This document shows, piece after piece, positions 52,763-64,000 of a stretch of 64,000 nucleotides of DNA (position 1 is the first letter of the stretch; each line of letters begins with the position of its first letter). The translations under genes and the position numbers were made by a program. The stretch comes from Pempheris klunzingeri. Lineage: Eukaryota; Chordata; Actinopteri; Acropomatiformes; Pempheridae. The stretch spans positions 17,343,221 to 17,407,220 of the forward strand of contig NC_092027.1 of NCBI RefSeq assembly GCF_042242105.1, read 5' to 3'. Below the pieces are notes generated by a model. The model had not been told where the DNA came from. It saw only the letters and a list, made by a program, of their open reading frames with translations, and searched no databases.

Positions 52763-54185
52763 GGGGGGGGGGGGGGGGGGGGGGACTCAGAGTTCTGTGA
52801 AAGGCGGGAGGGGAAGCCAACGGAGGGAAACCACTGAGTGTGTATCACTCACACGGTTTGGCTGATAAGGTGTTCCTTCGTTGCGGCAGTTAACTGTTAA
52901 TAGCTGATCCATTGTGGCTTTAAGAGGGAAATTTGCAAAACGTTTTAATGATCTGAGATACCTTCAGCAGTTGGAAGAAGGAAATGAAAATGTTCCCACT
53001 TGTGACCCCGTTTGCTCTGCAGGTGTTTTGTTCTATGCTCACACCTCGAGCTAAACAGATCAGAATCAATATTCTAATAAATCCTGTCTCATCACTTTTC
53101 CACTAGTGCCGTGGTGGAGTTTTCACCTACATTATAACAGCGTTTTGTATTTGCATATTTCACGTCCTCATTTCATTATAAATGACTTTCTTTCTTTCTT
53201 GAAAGGCCCAGTGTGTCCCAGGCTATTGGAAAGGTGTGGATAAGGTGCTAACCCTTAAATAATTCCACTAGTCTGGGTTTTAATGAGTTTTAATGTCCCA
53301 TGATGGCGGCTTAACCACCCTGGCAAGAATAAAGATCCAGAGAAAACACTTCTAACATGGAGAGTTTTTGGCACCAAAGTGAAAACTTGGCAACAAGTGA
53401 AAAGTGAAAAACAGTTAATTTCCTTATAAATTCTTCAGCAGCTTTGGTGCCTTTCAGTTTCTGTCACTGTCTGACTTAACATGCCATTGTTTTGTGCCCA
53501 TACTGTCTGTTGAAAGGCAGTAAATAACTGACTTGTTATTTTGAATTTGAATGCATGCCATGAGGGAAGTAAGGTGAGACAGTGGTTCCGTATTTATTAC
53601 ATGACAGTTGGGGCACAAAGCCAAAGCCAGACTGTAGATACTGGGCCCCAGCACACACACTCCCCCCTCCCATCTCCATGAGATACTGTATTTGCCTACT
53701 ATCTTATTATTTCTACAACCAGTTCGGGTTTAATTCTGTGTCTCTCTTCCTTACTGCTGCTTCTCTTTTTGTGTATAAGCTGCTGTTGCATTTTGCCCCA
53801 TAAGACAGTACAGTATCAGCCTGCTGCTCTCTTTTGCTTTTCCATATATAACTTCCGCCAGGCTCTCCTGTGTCCCCCTGCCCTACTTTACACCTTCCAG
53901 CGCTCACACTGTACAGTACAGCAGGATTGGGCCTTACAACTGACTGGACTGTGTGACTGAAGCTCATTATTTTAAAAACCACCGCCGCTGCTTATTTGGA
54001 GCAGCTGATCAATTCCATCATTGATTATCGGTTTATTATTGGAGTGTCAGAAGGTCGTCTTAGCTCACATGGAGTAGACCTCTTCTGTTTGATCCCAATA
54101 AAGCCGGTCACTCATAACAGTTTGTCTCAATGGTTGTGCACGTTTCTGAAAGCATACTTCATACTCTCTCAAACACACACACACA

Positions 54186-54219
<34 letters not shown>

Positions 54220-55880
54220 GCAAAACTCTACTCTTCTCATGCAAAATGAAGATAAAAGATGACTGAAGAGAAAACACTGGTGTGAATGCCTTTTCAGTGA
54301 TACCTCGTGCATCTTTAGTGTTACACTAACTGGATAAAAGTATTTGTATAATCAAATATACTGTAATATAAATGCAAATACTGTGTACACACAAACACAC
54401 ACACACACACAGGGTTGGATATGTAAAGTGTTCTACATGCACAACAACTAATTGGAAAATGCTCTTTATGTTCTGTTTTGCTCGTCCTCCGTGGTTGACC
54501 GTGCGGTCCACCAGAACAGCCTGAATCTCGTCATCATCATCATCATCTCCGTCCTCTTCCTCTTCCTTCATGCCTCCAAAACCTGTGGCCCTTTTGACAC
54601 TAAAGATTTCACCGCTATTTGAGCAACATGTGTTTGGTCGTGTGACACAGGAAGTTTAAGTTTAGCATTTTGCGCGGCAGTTTGTTCCATGTGAAGACGA
54701 GAGGTTTTAGTCAAGGAGATTGTGCCAAGTGTAGAGAATGTGGTGTAGTGTTGTGGTTGTGTGATTTAGGACTGCAGTCTGAGTGTAAAGCTGGAGTTGA
54801 TCCTGTGTTTTAGCAGAATCAGTTCAGGGGTTTGGTATGTGAGTTACAGGTTGCAGCCATTGTGCCTCAAGTAGCAATGATAGTGTGGAAAATATTGAGG
54901 AAAAACTGTAATTGGGTTGTTTTCACTCTTTCATAAACTGATCTTTTGCTGCCCCCTTGTGCTAAGATGGAGAACGTGACTGAGGTAGAGCCCTCAGTTA
55001 AAGGACGACCTTCTGCTCATTGTTTCTTCTGAATGAATTTCAAAGGTCAGTGAAACTGCACAGTGTTCAGTTCTTTGCAGGACTAAAGTAGCATAAGTTC
55101 TACTCTCTTACATTCACCGTCAGACCACTTTGGGGATCTCTACCCACAGATTGGGAACTACTTTTTATACTTTACAGCTCACCAGCACTCACAGTATCAC
55201 CTTTATAAAACTCCACAACATCATTTTCTGTATTGTTTTTTAATTATAAGAAATTCTTAGTGGTTCACAAAACCCTGAATATCGGGTGCCCACATGACCA
55301 CTGAAACAGGTTTAGCCTGCTGTTATTTTTCCTCAGGTTCATACTGAATGAGAAAAGCTCTGCATCAGTTCTTCTCTAACTCCACGTGGACAGATACCTG
55401 CACGTGGTTGCCTTTTTTGTTTTATTTCAGCAGCTTATTGTTACCGAGCAGCTGCAAATAGTGTTTGGACGTGCGTGTCGCACCCTGATGCTTTTCCTGT
55501 TCATGCTGACCAGCAGGAGACCCCCCTCCTAATGCGATTCCAGTGGAAGTGATGGGGAACCAAATCCACAGGAATGACAGCAGGACGAAAGACTTCTTTT
55601 AATGTTCATATGGGCACCTGACCTTGAAATATTGTGCTGGCATCGTGTTTTCTCTTGTCAGAATAACATTTAGGTAACTAAATACAGTATAGTTAAGCCA
55701 TACTGAGATGAAGGCAGCTCAAGCTGACCAGCCATGTGACTGAGTGATGCAGTGTCAGTGGAACAACGAGCTTACTGCTAATTTCATGGTTAACATGAAC
55801 CTTGAGTCAGTGTTGACCTCCTAATAAACTCAATGAATAAACAAATGGAGCTCTACAGACACAGAACCTCAGTGGTTGAA
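51640..55880. other. Intergenic region between the piggyBac remnant and cyri
   Basis: No exon is visible on either strand. The region contains a (GT)n array and a run of about 23 G (52731-52784), (CA)n arrays at about 54174-54218 and 54393-54410, and a possible repeat remnant near 55125-55165. The 3' end of the minus-strand cyri transcript probably lies at about 55.88 kb. Confidence 0.7.
52731..52784. repeat. (GT)n followed by a G-run
   Basis: A (GT)n array of about 14 units is followed by TTT and then about 23 consecutive G residues. Long G-runs are rare, hard to sequence and able to form quadruplexes, so the true length is uncertain. Confidence 0.9.
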
Positions 55881-57866
55881 TGTAATAAATGACAAGTTTA
55901 TTGTTGCACAAAATGTACAAAATAACAAGCAAATGGACAGCCCCTATCCCCCCCACAGTGTCCCTCCCCTCCCTCTGGTTCATTCGCCATAATGAAGCTG
56001 AATTTCTGAAACCTATGATTACGGCAAGTCCGATGGTCCAAGCCAAACGCATGGTAATTCTGAGAGACAACACATACCCAATTTCAGCATCACTGAACAA
56101 TTAAAAATGAATAAAAACACCTTATTTACACATTTCTGTCAGAACTTTTACAACATGCCATCTATATATTTATACAGAATATGCTTGTGCACATACCCCT
56201 GTATAGAAAATATATTATTAAGATCAAATTAAATTAGACTAAGGGCTATAGACATCCAAAGTACAGCACTTCTTTTTAATCTCCTTGTGGATCTTTTTTA
56301 TTTTCATGTTTATTTCCCACTTATTCAGTTACTTAGTTCTTGTACAACCTCGCGCTAAAAGAAAAAAACTCTAGTTGTATGCAGATGTCGATGTGTTTTT
56401 CCTCGAGGACCCGAGCTGACCACGTGGATGCCTACAGAGAAAAAGCCTATTTACACCAGAACGCTCAGATCTCTCCCGTAAAACGCACATGTGTAAATTC
56501 GACCGCCCTTCAACTTGCGTGTGTCATTTTATGTCGTTTCTCTGACCATCAGTGATGCTCTAGCCCCCCCCCACCACCACCACCTGCAAATCCTCCTCCT
56601 CCTCCTCTTCCTCCTCCAGCTTGATGATGTAATAAAAGTAAAAAACCAATCAGCTTTGGCACTGGGTGAAGAAGTAAGTGTGCTGTGGTTTCCTAGAATG
56701 CCTTCCTTGGATCTTGCAGGCCGCTCGTCCCTGTTTGTGCACTAATGTGGAGCCGCACAATGTTTGGAAGCAGATCTGCTGCTCTCAGAATTTGAGGTTC
56801 AACATACTAGCGCAAACAAAGGGATGAAGAAACCTTTTTTTTTTTTTTTTTAATGTTGGCTAACAAGCTTGTACTGTGATATCTAAACCACATTAGCACC
56901 ATGGAGAAAGAGAGAGAGAGAGAGAGAGTGAACCACATAGTTCAAGTAAAGCCAGACAACTCACAAGATGTTTTGTGCTGGAACATTTACAGCGTAAGGG
57001 CACACAGCGTGGATGTTTTTCTTGTTTTGTGCCGAGGAAAAACCACATATCCCATGTATGGGTGGGTGGGAACAGGGGTGAAGGTGATGGGCAATGAGGA
57101 AGAAATCAGGGCGAAAAATGGAGGCATCCGAAAAAAAAAGACCACTCATGTCCTCGCCTCCTTTCCTTCGGCTGCACCGATGCAGAGAAGAAACAAAACA
57201 GGTAGAAGCAAATCTCCGGAGTGCATCCATCACATTGCTTCACAAATCACCTGCAGGTGGAGATCGGTGCAGAGGAAGGGGTCGGCCACGCCACTACATC
57301 CGCAACCTCGAGAGCTTTAAACCTCCTCCGCTTAAACTGAGTGTGTGAGGGGGCACGGGGAGGTCTCTGGGATCCGATTGGGGTCAGATTTCAGGGGAAA
57401 GGAGATGGCATTGTTTTCAAAGTGTGTGCAAAAATACTTGTCAGACTACTGCTGGAACATCAACCCCCTTTCTTTTTTTTCTTTTTTGTACATTTTCACT
57501 TTGCTTCGGTTCTGACTTTAAGTTTTGCAATATAGCTTCCTCTTTAATCCTACTTATTTTTCATCTGCTGCTTGTGTTTCACTTGTTTTAATATATATCT
57601 ATATTTTCTTTTCTGGCTTTTTTTTTTTCTCTTTTCTTACTTTACAAAATGAGAGACAGAATGATGGACAGCTGACAATATATATAATTATTTTCCTCTT
57701 CTTATTATCATCAGGTTTCTGTTAACCTGGGGATGATTTGCTTTGTTCGTTGTAAACAAACAGGTTTATCAGCCACTGGCGTTTCTTTCCCCCCTCTTCC
57801 TCTTTCTTTTCGCCTCCTTCAAGTGCACTCTTCCTCTCCTCCCTCTCTCCACCACTCTCCTCTCTC
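55880..57866 (-). other. cyria-like: cyri 3' UTR (inferred)
   Basis: The region downstream of the cyri stop on the minus strand is non-coding, contains A/T- and purine-rich stretches, and ends at the AATAAA near 55.9 kb. A (GA)n array lies at about 56908-56928. The extent is inferred from the lack of other genes and the position of the signal. Confidence 0.45.
55897..55902 (-). terminator. cyria-like: cyri polyadenylation signal (minus strand)
   Basis: TTTATT on the plus strand reads AATAAA on the minus strand, about 1.96 kb after the cyri stop codon. It is the best candidate for the end of a long 3' UTR, a length usual for CYRI genes. Confidence 0.45.
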
Positions 57867-57930
57867 TCATTGCAGGAGGGCCCTGATTTGTTTGGAGGTG
57901 CTGTCATCGTTTAGATGCCGTGTCGTGTAC
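57867..57930 (-). CDS. cyria-like: cyri last coding exon
   Basis: After acceptor TCACTTCAG the frame reads (R)[20 protein letters not shown] and stops at TGA (57867-57869). This matches the universal CYRI C-terminus in length and sequence. Confidence 0.94.
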
Positions 57931-60900
57931 CTGAAGTGACACAAACAGGTATGTTGAAACCGGAACGCTGTTAGTTAATCCTTGTGCATCGTGTCAGTGT
58001 GCATCTCTCTCTCTCTCTGTCACTGACACACACACACACACACACACACGTTCATACACACCTCAGTGCGTTCAGAAGTCCCTCCACGCTGTTGGACGGC
58101 TGCTCTTTCAGCACCTTGATGCAGCCCTTCATCTGCCCGGCACAAAGACAACAGAGGGAGTTAGAGAAAGGTCAGCAGCCTCAGATCCACCTCATCTCCT
58201 GCTGCTGCTGCTGCTGCTGTAGCCACACACTGACTCAAAAACACAATTATTAAAGCGTGAGCATCACAATCTGCCAGTATAACGTTGAATATATAAGCAA
58301 ACGCGTGTCTTCATGATGTTACACCTGTTGTTTCTAACCTCCTCGACTTGTTGCCGGACATGAGCTGCTTGAAAATGCTTGGAAAGGTCAGCGTGTTCCG
58401 TATTTAAGAAGAACAGGCAACAGTGGGAGAAAACATGAACAGAAATGTTTTTTTTTTTCTTTCTTGAATCATCTTGGGACCCTTTGAGACTCTCAGCCCA
58501 CTGGATCAATATCAGGGCTTGTAGTGATAAAGTCGTTTACAGCGTCACTCTCAGCCAGCTTCACTTTTTATTTTTCGCCCCTCTAATCTTAGTCTCGTTG
58601 CGACTGTACGACATTTAAAACACAAGTTGGAAAACTTATTAGCAGCTTCTAAAGGCACATTTCACTGACTGTAAAGTAGAGCCACCTCCCACTACGTTGC
58701 CATGATGTAATCCAAATACCAAATACTAATCAAATACTGATGGAAGCACATCATGCATACCTGTGTGCAACCTCCTCACAATGCCTTATAACAAAACAAA
58801 CAACAAAAACTGGTGTACTACACTGACGTAGACTAGCCTCCTTTGCATTACAGGTGGATGACATGAGCAGCCAATAAAATGTCTCCTTTACTTCATTAGG
58901 AGAAGTACACCACTGCATACAGAAGTAACGAGGATGGTGTTTTCAGTCCTTGGGAGGCAGAAATCACAGAGATGATCATTTGCATGTACTCACATCTATT
59001 TTGGAGGTCTTGGCAAAAGCCCCGACTGGGTGAACGTGGTCATAGAGAATGATGACTCCGACCATCACCCTCATGCAGAACAGCATGGTGTCTGTGTTTG
59101 TGAACCGACAGCGGTACTCCCTGCCACAGAGACAGTTATGGGGGGAAAGAGGATCGTTAATTAAACACGACCAGAGGACAGGACAGGGCGGGACGTAGAG
59201 TCAGGGTGACCACACAGGGACATCGCTGCTGTTATGTGGAGCACTTGATCGGCTCGGCAACTTTGCTGACGACTTTTTATTCACATGAAGACATCTAATA
59301 AAAAAAGACTCAGCATTTTAAATTGAGCATGAAGGGCTGTACGAATGATTCACTCACTGAATTAGTGTCATTCAGTCTCTTGAATTAGTGGCTCAAACTT
59401 GTGATGACCTCTTTTGTGTTCACTTTGAAAGGGCTTGCTAATTAAAATCCAGGCTTCTGGTCTTTTGGAGAGAAGGACGGGGAGAGAAGAGGGTGGACTG
59501 AAGAAGGGATGATGGAGATGAGGGAAAGTGTGGAAAGTACTCACGGAGTCTCCAGCATGACACGGCACACACAGGCCATGGTGCTCAGACAGTCTGTGGT
59601 GTCCTCGATGGGCAAGGTCTTATTCTGAGGGACAGACAGGGAAGGGAAATCAGCACAGAAACAAACAGAATGATTTGCAAACACTGAGAGTGTCCCTGTC
59701 AAACGCTCTGACACACTCCTCTGTAGTTCAAGTATTGAAGGAACAAAATGTTCCACCACAAGGTGGAGACAGAGTCCTGCAGTCCTGAGTGTTGTAAAAG
59801 TGTGAGGAGGGTGAAGCAGCTCTGCTAAAAGGAAATCATGACCAGCTTGTCCCCTAAATTTTGCATGAGTCTCAAAAGTATTGAGGTGTTAAGCTGGAAA
59901 AAGCTTCTTCAACACCAAAATACTGTTTTGACAGCAAAGTAAAAGAAAAAGAGGGAAGTTTTCACAGCTTCAAAGTCCAAAATGGGCACTTGAGGTGAAG
60001 ACTCACGTGTTCCACTGACTACACAACACGCCTCATGTCACGACCACTGATATGGATCACTTGTGGAAGTAATCAAGATATATATAACACTCATTTCAAA
60101 TGGTTATATGGTGATTTGATCAGTTCTTGTATTCATTATTCACATGCTACAGTATTTTCTACTATATTCTGTGTTCTCATGGTTTTATTCTCTTCTCTCA
60201 GCACAGGACGTCTCGACACTGACCACCACTGTGTGAAGAGCAAACAAGAGTGCATGCAGAGTCTCGCAGTTATCGGTTAGTCCCTGTTTGATGTTTCATT
60301 TAGTGTCTTTGCCTTGTGACACAGATTTTAGAAATGGAATTTAGAAACTGTAAAGTAGAAACCCTCCAGTTTTGATAAAGTATGAAATCTGTGTGTAAAC
60401 ACAGAGTATGGAAAGATGGAAAGTGAATTATGGAAACTGACTGAACAGTCAAGTACTGCACTTTATTACAAATTTGAGGTACTTTTTGATTTTACTTTAT
60501 TTCTATTATGTGCTGCTTTACACCCCTATTAGAGTATTAGTTACTTTACATATTACAAGAGGAATCTACTACGTTAGCATTGCACTTCCAGGTTTTACAT
60601 CTAAAACATAGGATGAACATTTAAGATGTGATGCATTGTTATAAATAGTTAAAAGTAAAAATAAAAGTAACTTCACTGTAATCAACTAGAATGATACAAT
60701 CTTACCTAGATATAAGGGTGTCAGTAATAATCCAATAATATAATATATAATTGTCAAACATTGACAGGGAAGTTTTTGCTGAAAATAATACTTATGTAAC
60801 ACTTTCAATACAAGATTTTCATCTGTAATGGAGTATTTGCTACTTTTACTTGAGTACCTGATTTGAATACCTCCTCTACCACTGACTTTAGGTCTCTAAA

Positions 60901-61766
60901 CCATCAGCAAACAGGGAAAACTCACCTCAGCATCCTTGATTCATTTTTTGGATGCTTCCTAAATCCCTTTTTGTGTGACTTTGATGCTTGACGGTTTCAG
61001 TGACATTATAAAAACTATGAGAGTTAAATCTTGATTCCAGCTCAGCTCTGACAAAGCCCACTCTTTGTGTTAACCAGGTGTTCATACAGAAGGCTCAAAT
61101 GTGGATCTAACTTGGGAAATCTACCTCTGAAACAAACTTGGTGGTGGCGTTACTCAGAGTCTTCAGCATTGGTGTTGCTTCGGCGTAGAACAGGGACATC
61201 CTGTTGGCCATCTCATTGTTAACCTCGTTCTCCGCTTCCAGCTGTGTGCCAACACAAAACAGATATTGTCTCTATAAAAAGCATTAATCATCAGCCGCAC
61301 CCAGTCCAATCCTGGCTCTAATTTGAGTGATATTGCTTGTGTGTCTCTTTGTGTTGTTGGGAGGAAAGGAGCACCTCCATTTCAATCAAAAATGATTAAA
61401 GAGAGAAAGTGAGGCCATGCAACATGAACAGCCTGAGCCAGATCCCGTCTCCAAGGCCTCACCTGCTGGTTGTTCAGCCTGTTCCTGCTTATAGTCCTCC
61501 TGTAGTAGCTGAAGTCATTCTGAATGGCTGGATTTGTCATCTGCATGGAGAAGGAAGATATTGATTTTTTCAGTACCGTGAAGGTCAGTCTCTGGGGGCT
61601 GTAATTAGACCAAGAATGATTCCCCTCACCTTTAGCTCATCAAAGCTGAGCGTAAAATGAAGGATCTCAGCAAACTGTTTGGCCAGGGCCTGCTCTCTCT
61701 CCAGGTGCTGCATGGGAGCGTACGGCGGGCTGGTCAGCGCCTCCAGCAGGCTGCGCAGGGCATTCT
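57867..61766 (-). CDS. cyria-like: CYRI/FAM49 Rac1-binding protein, 3' part
   Basis: Seven minus-strand exons (61630-61766, 61463-61540, 61125-61241, 59545-59624, 58994-59120, 58062-58132, 57867-57930) join in frame to the C-terminal 223 residues of a CYRI protein (family length about 324). CYRI proteins carry a CYFIP-like (DUF1394) domain, bind active Rac1 at membranes and restrain SCAR/WAVE-driven actin branching. Visible landmarks are [33 protein letters not shown] with the Arg-Arg pair reported as needed for Rac1 binding, [62 protein letters not shown] and the end [11 protein letters not shown]. The choices [25 protein letters not shown] and STSKQIRA resemble CYRIA rather than CYRIB (from memory). 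The first ~100 residues lie beyond the right edge. Which teleost paralogue this is remains open. Confidence 0.95.
58028..58050. repeat. (CA)n array inside the last cyri intron
   Basis: The array reads (GT)n in the cyri pre-mRNA. It lies between the GTGTGT donor and the last acceptor, in an intron of only 131 nt, so it occupies a large share of the intron. Confidence 0.95.
58062..58132 (-). CDS. cyria-like: cyri penultimate exon (GTGTGT donor)
   Basis: The exon encodes [20 protein letters not shown] and NALR with the Arg codon split. The donor reads GTGTGTATG, and a (GT)n array begins 11 nt further into the 131-nt intron, so the 5' splice site looks like the repeat beside it. Confidence 0.93.
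58994..59120 (-). CDS. cyria-like: cyri exon ([12 protein letters not shown] block)
   Basis: The exon encodes (P)[37 protein letters not shown] and TSKID. The acceptor is TGTGGCAG and the donor is GTGAGT. The second half is almost invariant in the family. Confidence 0.95.
59545..59624 (-). CDS. cyria-like: cyri exon (DCLSTM block)
   Basis: The exon encodes [20 protein letters not shown] and RVMLET plus two bases of a Pro codon, between CCCTCAG and GTGAGT. It matches the strongly conserved DCLSTM-VC-VMLETPEYR stretch. Confidence 0.95.
60444..60884. repeat. hAT-type fragment in a cyri intron
   Basis: The right end reads, on the minus strand, CAGTGGTAGAGGAGGTATTC followed by CAGGTACTCAAGTAAAAGTA. 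I recognise this as the terminus of a very abundant fish hAT-like element (CAGTGGTGGAA...). The left terminus is not visible, so the copy is truncated. It lies within the 1.5-kb cyri intron. Confidence 0.55.
61125..61241 (-). CDS. cyria-like: cyri exon ([12 protein letters not shown] block)
   Basis: Thirty-nine codons read [20 protein letters not shown] and onward to TKFVSE, phase 0 at both ends. The first three residues are the variable point between CYRI paralogues, and the rest is nearly invariant. Confidence 0.95.
61463..61540 (-). CDS. cyria-like: cyri exon with the Rac1-contact arginines
   Basis: Twenty-six codons read [20 protein letters not shown] and RLNNQQ. The Arg-Arg pair is the one linked to Rac1 binding in CYRI-B, so binding should be retained. 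The exon is separated from its upstream neighbour by an 89-nt intron. Confidence 0.94.
61630..61766 (-). CDS. cyria-like: cyri exon (most 5' in window)
   Basis: The exon encodes (E)[34 protein letters not shown] and onward to FDELK. The acceptor CTGTGCAG enters at phase 1, so the preceding exon must end with the G of a Glu codon. The donor is GTGAGG. No upstream exon was found up to 64000. Confidence 0.94.
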
Positions 61767-63525
61767 CTGCACAGATACTTAAATGTCAGACATGTGCGCG
61801 CATGAGCTGGAATCTGCATGTCATGCCGTACATCTGCCGCTTCAGACCGCTGCAGTTGCTTCTCATCGGACCTGGATCTGATGTTTCTTTCATGTCACCA
61901 GATTTAAACCACAAAATGCAGCAGCGGGATTTCAGCTGGTTCAAACAGCTGAAATCACTTCACTTCACTTCTGTCACCTCCTCACTGGATATCAGTGGAT
62001 ATCTGTAGGGCGTTCAGAAATGTACCCAGCACTTTTAAAGCACAGAGGGATCTGGCCTCAGGCAGTATGACGGACCTTTGGATGCCCTCTGAGAACAGGG
62101 CTCAGGTCCCCCAACAGATCCCTTTAGGCTGGGATTTAACATTTAATGTGACTGGAAATTTCTCCTCAGGCTATAAGGTTTTGGAACAATATGTCTGTTT
62201 AACTCTACATGTGGAGGTCAAACTCTTTGACTTTAGCACTGCACTCTCATAACATCGTCAAACTCATGACGGACAGTTAAAAAGCAGACACAGAGATTTC
62301 ATTCTTTTACGCCACACCTGCATGTGCCTACATTACCCACAATGCAACTCAACAGGGTAAATATCATATCTGTTGGACAGGAGAAGACTTTGAAAATTAA
62401 ATGACTTGATTAGACATACATTTTACTAGCCAGAATTTGCTGACTGAGATTATGAGAAAAGTGGAAATAGCAGTGGTTTCAGTCGCCAACTTCTTTCACA
62501 ATCTTTTTCTTTCTCTCTTTCTTTCTCAGTCTTTACACACATTAGTGCAATAAGAAGAATCACACACCCACAAACATGACTGTACACTGTTTTTGACAAA
62601 CTGAGCTGTGCCTGCCCGGAGACTAGTTTTGACCTTTTCTACCGTTCAGCAGTTCAACAGCTCTCTTTTTGCCTCCAAGACAAACTAAATGAACATTCAC
62701 TGGAAGTGGTACTCCACAGGGATCACACTGTGACTGATAATACAGCCTGAGCATCCTCGTGGACTTTGTATCAGTGACCATACATATCCCCAGTGTCACT
62801 TATGCTATTGAACTTAAGCCTTTTCACTGCTTTGCTGCCTCAAATCCGACACCAGAGCTTGGACCTCAGAGGCTGCAAGTTGTAGTAATGCTGTCAGAAG
62901 CAAAGTCTCCTGAGGCCTCATCCCTTCCTCTGCATTAAAAATGCAAAAGGGCCTTCTATAAATACAGCACTGAAGTGTTTCATCTAAAGGGCCTGGGCAG
63001 AAACCCCAGTCTGCCTCCTGCTGTTAGCACAGAGCACATGGTGCCCTATCCTCAGTGCTAACTCCTGAGGGTATATACTGACAGATTGGATAGAGAGACA
63101 CAGCAGCTGTTTGTTTACTGGACATGGGACCTCTTAACCTCTTATCGTCCACTTTGATCAAATACAGAAATCCAAAAAGAGCGCATAGGTGATCTTTCTA
63201 GTTTGTACCCTGATTCGATCCCTTCCTCTCCATTAGGAGGGCAGATATCTACAAGGTATCGGTTGTAATGTATTGCATAGATACATTAGCGCTGAAACAT
63301 TATCATTAATTATTAGTTAGCTCTGTCCGTGGTAGAACACAATGTCCATGAGATCCAAGTATTATTGGAAGGCAGAGCAGAGGCGGCAGCCGAACTCTAT
63401 TCCTCTGCTCATACTCTCTCTGTACTCTCCCCGTCTCTGCTGGACGACCATGTAGCACTGTTTCCGTAGCAACGGCTGCCTGGCTGCTAGGCCAGGATGC
63501 TGCAGAGATGGCTGAGAGGACATTA

Positions 63526-63569
<44 letters not shown>

Positions 63570-64000
63570 AGGAATGCTACCAGGCTGAAATTGCAATTGC
63601 ATGTTATATCACGATGGTGGTACACGGCACCATGAAGTGGAGCTGTGAAGCCGCACTGACAGAACAAGATGAGCTTCTCCCCATTGCAAGTAATGATAAG
63701 TGTCTCCCTTAAAATTAATCTGCCTCTTATTTAAGGTTCAGTGAAACACATACAGCGTGTTCACTGTGTATTTGTCAGGGTCACGATGTATTAGTACAGT
63801 GACTGTCACATACAATACATGTCATGTGTCTCACATCCTCTAACATCCTGTAATAGCCGTCAAAAAGACAAAACAACAGCTGGTGCTACCATGCAGTAGT
63901 AATCTCTGAGACCAGCGTTGAACATGTTAGTGATCCTGTACACTTCTATGCTCCACAAATGCTAAATAACACTCCAAAACAGCCATTTCACACATATTTG
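61767..64000 (-). other. cyria-like: cyri upstream intron (runs off the window)
   Basis: The 2.2 kb to the right edge shows no exon matching the expected preceding CYRI segment (VGKLKKFYEFSQRL-like), so it is read as one large intron. It contains a (GT)n array at about 63528-63568 and CTTT-rich DNA near 62515. Confidence 0.65.

Noticed and set aside
55125-55165. hAT terminal repeat (CCACTTTGGGG...TTGGGAACTAC)
   Set aside because: It resembles the fragment at 15747 in reverse, but is too short and lacks a partner end, so it is not listed as a feature.
63360-63667. Possible upstream cyri exon on the minus strand
   Set aside because: The translation contains a His-Thr repeat from (CA)n and lacks the expected VGKLKKFYEFSQRL-like block, and no phase-1 donor fits the next exon.

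Overview
The window is nuclear DNA from a ray-finned fish, most likely a percomorph teleost. The evidence is three vertebrate genes with teleost-sized introns, very dense (CA/GT)n microsatellites, and dispersed repeats that I recognise as common in percomorph genomes. No bacterial, organellar or viral genes are visible.

Layout: (1) 1-5.55 kb is intergenic, with microsatellites, a SINE-like fragment and a MITE-like fragment. (2) 5.56-11.4 kb holds mycl (L-Myc, + strand). It has the classic three-exon MYC structure: a non-coding first exon, exon 2 with MYC boxes I and II, and exon 3 with the acidic box, a long serine tract and the bHLH-zipper. (3) 13.2-44.0 kb holds trit1 (+ strand, 11 coding exons), the tRNA isopentenyltransferase that makes i6A37. 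The exons join in frame to 485 residues from the P-loop to the C-terminal zinc finger. Intron 2 is a textbook U12-type AT-AC intron, and two acceptors (exons 7 and 9) sit directly on microsatellites. (4) 44-55.9 kb is intergenic and transposon-rich: a TTAA-flanked MITE, a cluster of microsatellites, a 647-bp non-autonomous hAT element with an 8-bp target duplication, and a decayed piggyBac transposase gene with an intact C-terminal half. (5) 55.9-61.8 kb holds the 3' seven coding exons (- strand) of a CYRI/FAM49 gene, a Rac1-binding inhibitor of the SCAR/WAVE complex. Its residues resemble CYRIA more than CYRIB. Its 5' exons lie beyond the right edge, and the last 2.2 kb is its intron.

The genes are not an operon and do not form one pathway. 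The arrangement matters for genome history. MYCN sits next to CYRIA and MYC next to CYRIB in vertebrates, and here MYCL sits near a third CYRI gene, as expected if an ancestral MYC-CYRI pair was copied in the early vertebrate genome duplications. I found no wholly new gene system. The most unusual features are the splice signals of trit1: an AT-AC intron carrying a (GT)~90 tract, an acceptor made of (TG)~63 then AG with no pyrimidine run, and an acceptor whose pyrimidine tract is a pentanucleotide microsatellite.
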